Origin: Owenia fusiformis
Lineage: Eukaryota > Annelida > Polychaeta > Sabellida > Oweniidae
Length of the DNA: 64,000 bases
Reading direction: 5' to 3'
Assembly (NCBI GenBank): GCA_903813345.2
Contig: CAIIXF020000005.1
Span: forward strand, 34,909,375-34,973,374
Made by a program: the position numbers and the translations under genes
Part shown: positions 35,871 through 46,455 of the stretch, piece after piece
Position numbering within the stretch: position 1 is the first letter of the stretch
Layout of the letters: each line of letters opens with the position of its first letter
Notes under the pieces: model-generated
Told to the model about the DNA's origin: nothing
Seen by the model: the letters and a program-made list of their open reading frames with translations, nothing else
Database searches by the model: none

Positions 35871-37190
35871 ACCTGGTTATGAAGACGTTACGTCTTTGTA
35901 ACAAAGTGGAAATTTTAATTTTTATCATTTTTACTAAGAAGGAAGTTTAGTTTGCATCCACTAATAGTAACATCCGGTTCATGTAAAGCTAGTCAGTCGC
36001 GAGTAAATATATCCAACAGCCCCAAAATTCGAGTGAGAATTCCTAAATTCAGCAATCAGGACGTTATTTGGTGAATTTCATAAGGTCTTGGTTACGTTGT
36101 GTTTAACGTTGGTAACATCCTAGTTGCTTACGCGATGGGCTTCTTACTCGAATATTGGAGCCATTGGATACTCGTAACTGATTTGCTTTTCAGAAACCTG
36201 ATGGTAATATTAACATTATTTATTAAAGGCCCCATGTAAAGTTTAAACCACTTTGGCTTATATTGTAGTCTTACCCAATGTTATCAAAGTGTGATATGTG
36301 AAACTTTTTTTTTTAATTTCAAAAAGTGGTTTTTGATAGACTTTTTGTTCCAAAATTTGTGAATTTATTTAAAACCAACTTTTAGAGGTCACTCATATCT
36401 TCTAATTAGCCACAATTCATACCAATGCATAGCATACATCCTCCCATGTTTTTTGCCGAAAAAATTAAGAAAAATGGTTGATAAACAAGCGAGAAATGTA
36501 CTTATCAGTGCATGAAAATTGTTCTGAGAAAAATGCATTTCAAAATTTTAGTTCTCATAGAAACCAATGGTACAATGATATCTAAAACATAATTTATTCT
36601 TCCTTTTAACCTGGTTAGACAATCAACATTGGTTTTTTTATGAAAGTCTAGCATATTAAGAAAAGATTGACATCGAAAAAAAAAATTAAATTTTTTTCAA
36701 AAAGTTTTTGTTACCTTAGTGACATCACTAATGTTTCAAAATATTTTTGATAAGCTAAAACATTGAAGTGGCCCATTAAATATGACATTTTATTATTGAA
36801 ATAGTGTGTCTTTTGTTCAATCTTTGCATTGGTGTTAAAAATATAATCTTTTTTGAAATGCATTAAGAAATATTTGATGATTAAGAAATTTCAACTTTTT
36901 TTGAAAAATGGCGGGAAATTTGAATATTTGAGAAATGAAATGCTCACAACTTTTTTTTCAAAAAAAATTTTTGTTCAAAAATCTCTAAAATCACTTTTTA
37001 AGTCCTGTCAAATAGTAAATGAATGATAAAAAAATATTTTCAAACTTTAGACGGGGACTTTAACATTATCATTTCGGTTTCAAATTTACCTCCTTTTTAG
37101 TGAAGATGATGAAAATAAAGAATTCCTCCGACGAATGTTCGTCCATTATGTCATAAAGACGTAACGTCTTTAACGTCTTTATAACCAGGT
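35871..37190. mobile_element. 1.3-kb DNA element with AGACGTTACGTCTTT termini
   Basis: The left end ACCTGGTTATGAAGACGTTA continues as CGTCTTTGTAAC; the right end is its inverted copy with an extra TTAACGTCTTTA. Inverted similarity goes on inward for about 75 bp (TTTATCATTTTTACTAAGAAGG against the complement of CCTTTTTAGTGAAGATGATG). No clear target duplication is visible. A second TTAA-flanked element is nested inside it. Confidence 0.65.
36227..37059. mobile_element. TTAA-flanked MITE nested in the larger element
   Basis: TTAA flanks at 36223-36226 and 37060-37063 border ends AGGCCCCATGTAAAGTTT and the complement of AGTCCCCGTCTAAAGTTT. The interior is AT-rich with runs of T and A and no reading frame. 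TTAA targets are used by piggyBac and Kolobok superfamilies. The same AG(G/T)CCCC ends with TTAA recur at 44462 and 46456. Confidence 0.75.
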
Positions 37191-38390
37191 GGGAACAAGT
37201 GGTTTTGGTGAAAAGGAATCTCCGAAATGTGATACCCTAGTATAACTTGTTTTGAGTAACCCCTCGAACACGTTAGAGGCCTAGCTAACAAGAAAACTGT
37301 TACTTTACACAGTGGTTTACTTACAATTTAAATTTTTGTAGGTGATCGATTGAATAAATCTCTCAATTATACATATGTTGGGAAGAGGGGGAAAACTCAA
37401 GGGTTCGGAGAAGACATATCTCTATAATGTTAATGTGTATGGAGAAGACATCGTCGCTGATTTGTCAATTCGAAAGACAAACGTTTTCAATGGCGGGTTC
37501 AAAAATTTCTAAAAACTATTCGGAAACTAGCCGGTAAAAATTCGAACAAATGAAGGTGATAAGCAAGGGACATAATTATGTGTGTAATCTATAAGCCCTG
37601 GGGTTTCCCTCCTCTTTTTGTTCGGCTTGATCGTTACTCTACGCACTAAGTTATGACGAAATGGCTTATTTCCATTTACCAACCGACTCGCTCAAAGTCA
37701 ATGATATACACCTGGGGAAACTAAAATATTCCAGGAATTGTTTTTGACTGTTGATTACATATTATAGCGCGAACCATCTAGACAATACTCCAAATTACAA
37801 TTATAGCATTTAAATCACTGATCTTTTTGAATTACGAAAATAGACACAAGTAATATAGTCTGATAAGATATATGAATAAGTATATTGTATGGGCAGTATA
37901 TTTAATAAAAACGCTGAAGTATATTGCACGATGATAATTAATGTTTGTTTGCGATATGAAATCTATGAAAGATTCAGTTTAAACGATAGATTTTTCCTTG
38001 GGAGGAAAAGCAAGTATAGTCTTGTCTGATACAACCAATGAATATGAAAAACTGACTTTTATCTGTATTTAATTGATTGCTATATTTTATGCCACCAGAG
38101 TGATATCGTGTTACTTGCATGTCTAAAACTTGGTCCAGAGCAGATTTTGGCACGTTGTGCAAAATGAATGATTATTCAGTGGTCCGTGGTCTTATATGAA
38201 TAATTGACATACAGTACCATTGAAAAGAGGAGACATGTGGCTTCCTGGTAAACTAAATCAAATTGATGTTATCATCACTGATTTCCTAGTAGAAGAAACA
38301 GTTGTTGTTTTGCTTTCCGTCATATTTGATTTTTTGATTTTCCCGGGCTTTTCTAGACGGCCAGCTGAACTGAGCTGGAAAAATGTGTAT
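37191..38390. other. Intergenic region upstream of the transposase-like gene
   Basis: No gene is supported. The segment 37661-37765 (GGCTTATTTCCATTTACC … CACCTGGGGAAACTAAAATA) recurs in diverged form at 53766-53860, so it belongs to a dispersed repeat or an old duplication. Confidence 0.45.
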
Positions 38391-38393
38391 TTG

Positions 38394-38748
38394 TGACGTC
38401 ACTCGTGCATAGGGTCAATAACTGCATTTAAGGATGTTCCCTGATCATAATTTGAACCTACCGCGCAGCTACTGCGCACCGTAGTTTGGTCGATTTTTTT
38501 TACGATTACGACTTTCACTTCAACTATTATTTTGTTAAAATAAATGAATATCTGGTGTAAATACTGTAAAATAATTATATAAAAAGTGGATAGTGGTAAT
38601 AAAATGATTTCTGTTGTGTTTTGTTCACCAAATCAATGATTTTACAACATCTCGTCGACAAATTTCGTCACTTCCGGTTTCAATTTTTTTCAAAGTGATT
38701 TCGAATTTTGCTCCTATTTTGCATTATTTTCACTAAATTACTTTCAAC
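38394..38748 (+). promoter_or_regulatory. Probable promoter of the Mutator-like transposase gene
   Basis: A perfect palindromic CRE, TGACGTCA, lies at 38394-38401, and an ETS-type ACTTCCGG at 38670-38677, about 75 bp before the ATG. There is also a GC-rich patch CGCGCAGCTACTGCGCACC at 38462-38480, with an inverted GCGCAG/CTGCGC core. No TATA box is obvious. ETS and CRE motifs close to the start are typical of constitutively expressed genes; activity is inferred. Confidence 0.5.
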
Positions 38749-41700
38749 ATGCCAAAGTTAACGTACGGATTTAAGTCAACTGCTCAAAAACAACGTCTTC
38801 AACACATTTCTTCCTCGCAAAAAGAACGGTGGAACTCTAAATCTAAATCTGAATCTTCATTCAATATTGGTTTCGGACTAGGCCTAGACCAGAACTCTGA
38901 CTCTGAGGCAGACGGGAATGAAGTCATTTACCCTCCATTATCTGATCATTCATATTCTTCAAAAACACCGGATCTATCTCATATAATAAAAACAGAGGAA
39001 GTGCATACATCTGGTAAAAAGAAGTTCACGTTTGATGGAGTAGAGTTGATGGCCTATGACACCAACTGGAGGGTTGGTCGACGAGTTGTGGAACTTGGCC
39101 ATATGGCAGATGGATTAAAGTCAGGTTGTAACACATGTAAAACTCCACTAAACTTGTCTGACATTGTTAGTGAAACCAAAAGAGGCCTTGGGTCATATCT
39201 TCACATTAAATGCAGCAATTCTCTCTGTGATAAGATATCAGTTATTAGTACAGGGAAAAAGCAGGATCGAGTTTTTGATGTTAATCAAAAATTGGTTACA
39301 GGTATGCATATATTTTAATGTACTTGAACAAAAGGTACATGGGGACATTTCATTAAAAATTGTTAATTTTTTTGTAACAAAGCTAGATTTTAGGCTCAAT
39401 TGACAGATCAGTGCAGTAAATGCATAAAGTGAGACATTAATTTATCTTGAAAAAATGATAAAATGTCCCCATGTCTACCACAAAGATAACCTCTGAATTG
39501 TGCTGATTTTATGGATGTAACATACCATTATTATATATATGAATTTGATTGGTTAATTTGAACTTTATACCACGGTTCATCCATGTGCAGTATTACAAAT
39601 AAAATATTAATATCTGAATGACAATTTTAAGTGAAACATGTTCAACACATGTACTGTTTAACTCATAGGCCCCGGAACATGTATTAAAAACATCGAGTAG
39701 AGTACACCAAGTACTTTAACTTGATGATTTTCAGTGGCTAGAATTCAGCATTTTGCTTGTGTATTTATTGTTCGTGACAAAAAATATTGAAAATCGAGGA
39801 TGTTTTAGGTAAACATTTAATTTTCGCAGCTGCTTACTTTGCACACATGACACTAAGTCTCTGAATTTATAGCCTGTATATACCAATTGCATGTTGATAT
39901 TTGTCATCTGTTCACACCCCTTTCCAAAATAAACTTCATTTTTTCAAATTTCTCATCTAAAATGTATATTGATCCTTGCTTCAGGAATGATCCATACTGG
40001 TCTAGGGGAGTACCAGGTGAATTCCCTCTTGTCTGCCTTGAATGTACCACCAGTATCTCAGTGCATGCTGTCCAAAAGAGAACATGCTGTTGGAGAAGTG
40101 ATCAAGGAGGTAGCTGATGGGTCTGTTTCTGAAGCTCGTGTTGCAGAAGCAGGGGCACATTATGAGTAAGTAAATGACATGGATTTTCACTTATTTTTGT
40201 AAGAAAGGGAGTATGAGCATACTATACTTTTGTGAATTGATAATTGATCATTTTTGATACTGATCTAACCAGCAGTGAAACCATTGTAGAATGTGCTCTA
40301 ACCAGTACAGTAAAACCTTTGTAGAACAAACTTAAACCAGTAAAATTAAACCATTGTAACAATGGTTTACAAGGGTTTTACTGTACTGCACATTCTACAT
40401 TGTACAGTAAAACCCTTGTAGAACAAACCTTAACCAGTAATAAACTTAAATCAGTACTGTTGGAAACCAATGTTACCATTATAGAATTTTCAGACCAGTA
40501 CAGTAAAACCTTTGTAGAATGTGATCTAAGTTAGATCTAACCAGTGAAACCATTGTAGAACAAACTTAAATCAGTACACTGAAACCATTATAGAATGTGA
40601 TCTGACCAGTACAGTAAAACCTTTGTAGAATGTGATCTAAGTTAGATCTAACCAGTGAAACCATTGTAGAACAAACTTAAATCAGTACAGTGAAACCATT
40701 ATAGAATGTGATCTGACCAGTACAGTAAAACCTTTGTAGAATGTGATCTAACCAGTGAAACCATTGTAGAACAAACTTAAACCATATAGTGAAACCATTG
40801 CAGAATCTTGTCAGACTATGACAAATACAGTGAAACCATTGTATAATAAGCAGCTATGACCAATACAGTGAAACCATTGAAGAATAAGCTATTCCCAATA
40901 CAGTGAAACCATTGTAGGACAGTCATCCTATGACCAATACAGTTGAACAATTATAGAATATGTTCTGACCAGTACAGGGAAACCATTAAGAGTGTTATAC
41001 TATTACCAGTACAGTTTAGCCATTATAAAATTTATTCTGACCAGTACAGTGAAACTGTTGTAGCTTTGTTGGACAGTCAAACAGTGACCAGTACAGTTAA
41101 ATATTTTTGAATGTGTTCATATCAGTACAGCAAATCCATTTTTGTTTGAGGTCTGACCAATACAGTGAAGCCATTGTAAGACAGTCATACTTTACAAGTA
41201 CAATTAAACCAGAATGGGGCCTGACCCTGACCACTACAACAATTAAATTAAATTAAAATGTAAATGTGAACATATTTTACAACTCAAATGTATGTTTTCA
41301 GAAAGACTGGTGAGACAAGAAATAAAGCCTCCTTTGACGTTGCATGGACTAAACGTGGCAGCGGCAAGTCTTATGACAGTCTTTCAGGTAAAATTTGACT
41401 ACTGTATTTTAGAATTAAGTATAGGTAATGATTCTTTGGCAACCATCATGAACAATATGATTTTAGGGTTTAATGCAGGTGGTGTAAAGTGTAAGATAGT
41501 CCCTCTGTGAGGTCCCCAACACACATTACACTCTCACATGAAATTCCGCTGAATCTGAATACCAAGTAGTTGAGTTGGTGCCTAAATGATTGAATTTCAT
41601 CTTTGAACTTTCAGAAATCTCCCCCCCCCCTGGGTTTAATGCAAAAGTTACTTCAAAGTTTACTGTGAAAATGTTCAGGTTCATGTTCAGGTCTCATTCA

Positions 41701-43241
41701 TAACCTTAGCAATGCTTACTTTAATTGTACCATTAACTATTCTTGAATTAAGGAATAAAGAATCATTTAGCATTCTATATTGGAAATATAAAAGCATGAG
41801 TGTATGTACTAACCCATACACATAATGCACGAAGGCGAAGCCTGAGTGCATTATCAGAATGGGTTAGTACATACACGAATGCTTTTATATCCAATATAGA
41901 ATGATACATGATTTTTTATTGCAATTCAAACATGACTCTGGTCAATGATAAAGTAGAACAGCTCACTATTTACATCTACAAGGTTGTTGTCTTTGAATAA
42001 ATTAAATTTTATATGTTTTGGACAAGTTTATTATCAAGAAATATTAGGGGTGTTGGGTTACACTTGATATTTGTATGAAAACGATGATACAGGTTTGTTT
42101 GTCAAAATATTATAGGAAATGAAATAATTAATTTGTTGAAGAAAAATTATGAAAACTTGTTTGGAAAATCATAGCATTGACTGAAATGAACACACTGATG
42201 ATATGCTGTCACCCCTTTTGAAAGAATAGTACTGCTCAGTCTGTGCATTTATCAAAAATTAAATGCACTGGAAAATCATCTTCATGCATATATCAATAAA
42301 TTAACACACTGAAATGCTTTAAGCTGATTGGCTGAGACACACTTGGCATGTTTGAATAATTTGTAAAAACTATCACAGTGCAATTTCACCATAATTTACA
42401 TTCATATTTTACATTCATATCTTGTTTTATTTTTTTATTTTTAATTACAGGTCATGGGACAATGATTGGTGCACAGACTGGCCGTTGTGTTGGATATGGT
42501 GTGGCCCAATCAAAGTGTAGGAAATGTGATTACTACATCTCAAGAAAGAGGGATGTGCCAGAACATATGTGCTCAAAAAATTATACCGGAACTGCCAAAG
42601 GTATGGAGCCTGAATTAGGCTGTAGACTGGTAAATGAGGCCAATAAGAGTAATTTCAAAATTGGCACTATCATTGGGGATGAGGACTCCTCTACAATATC
42701 CAGGTTGAGGACCCAAGTTGATCATACTATTCAGAAGGAAAGTGACAGCAATCACATTAAAAAATCCCTGGGAAATAAACTTTATGGTATCAGTAAAACT
42801 GAAAAATCGTTCTCTAAAAAATCTATAAAATATATTCAAAAATGCTTTAGCTACATGATTGCACAAAATGTCGGCGACCCATCTGGAGTAGAGAAAGGAC
42901 TAGTAGCCCTTTACAACCATCCTTTCGGATTTCACGATCACTGTGGCACCTGGTGCCGTCACAAAGATGATCCTTCTCATGAGTATAAGGAGCTACCAGG
43001 GAAAGTTGCTTTTCCAAGTAATACCTCCCTTCACACAAAATTGAAAAACACTTTTCGATCCTACATACCAATCTCACAAAGGCTTTCAAAACTTGGAAGT
43101 ACTCAGGCTAATGAAAGTCTGAACAAAACAATTGTGTCAAAAGCCCCTAAAACAAAGTTTTATGGCGGAAGTCGTAGTATTCTGCATAGGGTCTGTGCCA
43201 GTGTTAGTCAAAAAAACCTTGGTCAGAAGTATCTATTGAAA
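38749..43241 (+). CDS. Mutator-like transposase-domain protein (4 exons, 3' end not found)
   Basis: Exons 38749-39301, 39985-40165, 41302-41387 and 42451-43241 join in phases 1, 2 and 1 at consensus GT-AG sites, giving 537 uninterrupted codons. The last exon ends at a good donor (TTGAAA|GTAAGC, phase 0), so a short C-terminal exon is missing. The N-terminus is Ser-rich and disordered; a zinc-ribbon-like pair follows (C127/C130 and C155/C160), then VTGMIHTGLGE, the first catalytic-type Asp in SFDVAWTKRGSG (D257), a C-x2-C … H-x-C cluster (296-314), GDEDSST (D350/D352), VKKSLGN-like IKKSLGN and QANESLN (E495). This order matches the Mutator-like transposase domain found in many marine invertebrates (I believe PF20700). 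DDE residues are intact. No terminal inverted repeats bracket it, so it may be domesticated or an intron-bearing autonomous copy. Confidence 0.8.
39302..39984 (+). other. Intron 1 of the transposase-like gene
   Basis: A 683-bp AT-rich intron (ACAG|GTATGC … TTGCTTCAG|G), phase 1. No repeat or frame of note was seen. Confidence 0.75.
40265..41240. repeat. Intronic minisatellite, unit about 37-41 bp
   Basis: Nearly 1 kb of intron 2 is an imperfect tandem array with consensus CCAGTACAGTGAAACCATTG followed by TAGAATGTGATCTGA. A higher-order unit of about 115 bp is repeated with almost no change (40494-40608 and 40609-40723). Units become more diverged to the right. Near its left edge is a palindrome, AAACCATTGTAACAATGGTTT (40351-40371), with inverted array units around it. 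Unit termini resemble pogo-type ends (TACAGTAAAACCTTTGTAGAA against TACAGTAGAACCTGTGTAAG at 4764). Confidence 0.9.
41388..42450 (+). other. Intron 3 of the transposase-like gene
   Basis: A 1063-bp intron (TTTCAG|GTAAAA … TTAATTACAG|G), phase 1, containing a foldback at 41763-41906. No coding frame was seen apart from frames that read through the donor or acceptor. Confidence 0.75.
41763..41906. repeat. Foldback hairpin in intron 3
   Basis: Two arms of about 60-70 bp are inverted copies: CATTCTATATTGG…ATATAAAAGCAT and TGTATGTACTAACCCAT on the left, with their complements on the right. A second inner inverted pair, AATGCAC/GTGCATT, surrounds the centre GAAGGCGAAGCCTGA. The whole could form one long hairpin in the pre-mRNA. 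It is probably a young MITE, since the arms differ at few positions. Confidence 0.85.
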
Positions 43242-43434
43242 GTAAGCCATATGTAAGAAAGTGACATTCTTGTTCATTATTTGTTAACCTGTATTGATTG
43301 TTGAGAATTTCGGAATATTCTCATGTTAACATGTTAGGCCTATGTTATGTTTTTATCACACCTACATCTTGTCATCGCATTTTAACGAAAACCACTTACC
43401 CGATCTGCTTCAAGTTTTTACAGTTATTATGTCA

Positions 43435-43925
43435 CCACCAAAAAGTGGTGACATATTGTTATGGTCTCCGTTTTTTTGTGACGGCGGTTGGCGGTTGGTG
43501 GTTGGCGTCCGGCGGTTGGTGTCCGGCGGTTGGCGGTTGGCGTCTGTAACAATTTCTTACAACTTCCAATAACTTAACAAATACTGTTTAGACTGACTTC
43601 AATTTTTTTCTGAATCATCTACAAGGTCTCAGAAGTTCATATCTGACTTTAGATTTGAGATTTGACCTTCAATGACCTTCTCAAGGTCAAAAAGGTCTTT
43701 TTTCAACTTGCTTCAAATTGACCAATTTTTTTTTTCAAAATCATCTACAAGTTCTCAGGAGTTCAAATCTGAATTTAGATTTGAGATTTGACCTTCAATG
43801 ACCTTCTCAAGGTCAAACAAAGGTCAAAAAGGTCTTTTTCAACTTGCTTCAAATTGACCAAATTCTTATTTTCAAAATCATCTACAAGTTCTCAGAAGTT
43901 CAGATCTGCACTTTAACCCAAACCG
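43435..43925. repeat. Repeat rich in AGGTCA half-sites, copy 1
   Basis: Begins with a GTCACCACCAAAAAGTGGTGAC hairpin and TATTGTTATGGTCTCC, then a GGCGGTTGGCGGTTGG array (43484-43545), then two or three units of about 115-120 bp containing CATCTACAAG.TCTCAG.AGTT, GACTTTAGATTTGAGATTTG and ACCTTCAATGACCTTCTC followed by AAGGTCAAA. The same family, with more units, lies at 54985-55680. Several TGACCTT/AAGGTCA copies occur per unit. Confidence 0.85.
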
Positions 43926-44154
43926 TTTATGTAACTTAAGTGAGGAATTAAATCGACGATTCTGTTGTCTTCTGAGCTATTTTTTCGCAAACATGTACAT
44001 TTTCTAAAACATATGATGCTGATACACGTTTGTGAGAAAAAACGACGTGGGGATTCTGCCTACAACGCGTGAAATAAGGGAAAAAGAAAAATTATACCTT
44101 CGACGTTCCGACATTTTGTTACCAAAACGAACAGTTTTGGTAACCAGCGTAATC
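43926..44154. other. Spacer after the half-site repeat
   Basis: A 75-codon plus-strand frame begins near 44032 and runs into the next repeat; its protein is unrecognised and its end lies in repetitive DNA, so I do not call it a gene. The missing last exon of the transposase-like gene could lie in this general area. Confidence 0.3.
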
Positions 44155-44420
44155 GAGCAGATCACCAGTGAGTTAATGATCGATGGCATCGGGGCTCTAT
44201 CGTTAGTTCGTCGACGTTCAATGTCGTCTCCATTGCGCTTATTCAGCGTTTATTGTTAGACGGCGTTATTTAGAGAATCAAGGAGGACGCTCATGTCATA
44301 GTCAATGCTATATCTATATCTGCCTTATTACTTCCATGAGCTCTGATTGTCCAACCTTTGACAGGACATTATGTCCCGGACAACTAATCATTTTACAAAT
44401 GATATGGGTACTTATACGCA
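44155..44420. repeat. Dispersed repeat, copy 1 (pair with 54316-54575)
   Basis: Shares long, nearly identical stretches with 54316-54575, for example TCGTCGACGTTCAATGTCGT, CATTGCGCTTATTCAGCG and AACCTTTGACAGGACATTAT. Differences are mostly single substitutions and short indels. There is no clear coding capacity in this copy. Confidence 0.85.
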
Positions 44421-44461
44421 TGTCAATATTGTCAATTCACTATCATAAAGCAACAGTTTAA

Positions 44462-44697
44462 AGGCCCCCTCACATATGAACGAATCCACCGAACGAAGTC
44501 TTGCGATGTCAATTCTGTTGATTGGGAACGTAAACTTGCGAATCGAAGCACATCTTTGCGCGTGTTTTCGGAGCTTTCCGAATGGATACTTACACATACG
44601 AACGCCCCAGCGATGTACAACGTACACAAACTAATGGGGATGAATTTTACTCAATTTCTATTCGCAAGATTGCGCTTCGTTCATATGTGAGGGGGGC
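44462..44697. mobile_element. TTAA-flanked MITE with CCCCCTCACATATGAACG ends
   Basis: Inverted ends AGGCCCCCTCACATATGAAC and the complement of GCCCCCCTCACATATGAACG, with TTAA at 44458-44461 and 44698-44701. The interior has scattered inverted similarity (TTGCGAATCGAAGC, CTATTCGCAAGATTGCGC). No reading frame of note. Confidence 0.85.
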
Positions 44698-44734
44698 TTA
44701 AGCAACTACGCATACGAAGTGGTGGTTCCTAGTA

Positions 44735-45075
44735 GTGTTCAGGCCTCCTCATACATAGGTGAAAACCCCCCGACATCATGATCAACTTGCGTGTACTGGC
44801 GAACAGGACTTGTATTAAATTCGTTCCCATTAGTTTATGAACATTGTACATCATTGCTGGTTTCGTGTGGATACGTTTTTAAGCCCCCCCCCCCTCACAT
44901 ATGAACAAAAGACCCCGACGTCAATTTGCGAAAACTGACGAATAGGACTTGAGTAAAAATTAATATATGTACGGTGTACCCCGTTTGGGTGTATGCAGAA
45001 GTATCTTTTCGCAAAACTTCGGACGGCTTCGGAAGCATGTGCAAAGTTGCGCTTCGGTTCATATGTTAAGGTTCG
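44735..45075. repeat. Related MITE fragments
   Basis: At least two further partial copies of the preceding MITE family: one beginning GGCCTCCTCATACATAGG near 44742, and one beginning TAAGCCCCCCCCCCTCACAT at 44881 and ending GCGCTTCGGTTCATATGTTA near 45069. The family has inserted repeatedly in this short interval. Confidence 0.7.
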
Positions 45076-46455
45076 CAATCGCCGAAATTACAATTTACTA
45101 ATTCTCGCAAGGCTAATTCTCAGATTTATGCTGAAAACATATTGTGAATATTATCATGTCACTATATCGTGCCATTAAAAAGTTTAAAAAAGAAATGGTA
45201 CATTTGAGAGGGTGATACTCGTTCTCGTTAGATTTTTACTCCTAGCGTTATTGAACTTCAAACGGTGAAGTCAAGGCAATCCGCAAATGATACACCCAAT
45301 GAAACTCCGCAAGCAAGCCAGCTGACATTACCACCTTTCAAACTTCATACTGGAATCTTATGACAAATTGCGTCATTTATTTGTCATTAAGGAGCGGACC
45401 TTGAGGTTCATGTTTGCTCATCTATTAACAACTACTGGTTCAAATCAGACAAGGGTTATCAATTATGTGAATAAATATATACATATTGGATTAGTGATGA
45501 ATATACGCACATATAATCCGATTCCACTTTTATTGAATAATGCTTCTGAATTCAATCATATCCCATTTAGTGCCACTAAGACGATAATAGTTAAAGTTTA
45601 TTCACAAAATATTGAATAACGGTTAGGGAATGTATTCAATTTATTGCAGCATTTGCATTTTTGACTTCCTTTAAATACAATACACATTCACGTTTCGTAC
45701 AGTGTAATTTGTACACTAGAATGTAACAATGTGTGGTTCTCAGTGTGACCTGAATAATTTTCCCGTTTGTTCACATATTTGGAACACCTTTAAAAGCTTA
45801 CAAAGCGAGGGCAGAGTTGTAAAATATATTACAACATTTACGAAATGTGATTAGTATCCTATTTGAAACTTATTTTGATATTTGCCCATCTCTTTGACAG
45901 TATCTGTGAAAACTGTATAAGTATATATGTAATGTCTGCAAATTGACTCTCTGTTGGCACATCAAATTGATGGACCTTAATTCAAATGAACTCTTTAAAA
46001 ACTCATTCGTGTGACATTGGCTCTTTTAGCATTTCATGGTTCGGATGTATTTGAGATCAAAATGTATCTAATTTAATTGATAGCTTTACAAAATTAGATA
46101 GATGTAACACATGCATTGTGTGCAGATATTAATGCTTTGTAATGGAACCGGGAATGGAACTAGACTTGTTACCGTCTAGATGAGGTCTCCTGGTGGTTGT
46201 TGCGTGATATGGTTGAATTATGATACTATTTCAAACAGTTCTGGTGAACTGGCGTAAAACAGAACATAATTCAATAATCGTAACAAACTGTAAACAATGA
46301 GTTGAACAGAACACTACATTAACTGCTTTTAGAATAATAAGCAGTGAATAGAGACCGTTAACGAGTTCTCAAAGAAAGTCATTTTACTCATTTTACAAAT
46401 ATGGGCCATGGAGTTAAATTGGCTGAAATAGAGTCGACAAGCTCAAAATCCTTAA
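45076..46455. other. Intergenic region
   Basis: No gene is supported. The part at about 46195-46350 (GATACTATTTCAAACAG, CGTAACAAACTGTA, AACACTA) matches 59850-59985 and may be the left flank of an old segmental duplication. Confidence 0.45.

Noticed and set aside
38394-38401. The CRE as proof of cAMP regulation of the transposase-like gene
   Set aside because: TGACGTCA occurs at least five times in the window, including inside transposons, so on its own it is weak evidence for regulation.
40494-40723. CRISPR-like array of regularly spaced repeats
   Set aside because: There are no unique spacers: the whole unit repeats, it lies within a eukaryotic intron, and there are no cas genes.
42378-42450. 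Extended N-terminus of the 42378-43256 reading frame as an independent signal-peptide protein
   Set aside because: The hydrophobic start comes from translating the polypyrimidine tract of the intron; the exon begins at 42451 in the correct phase.
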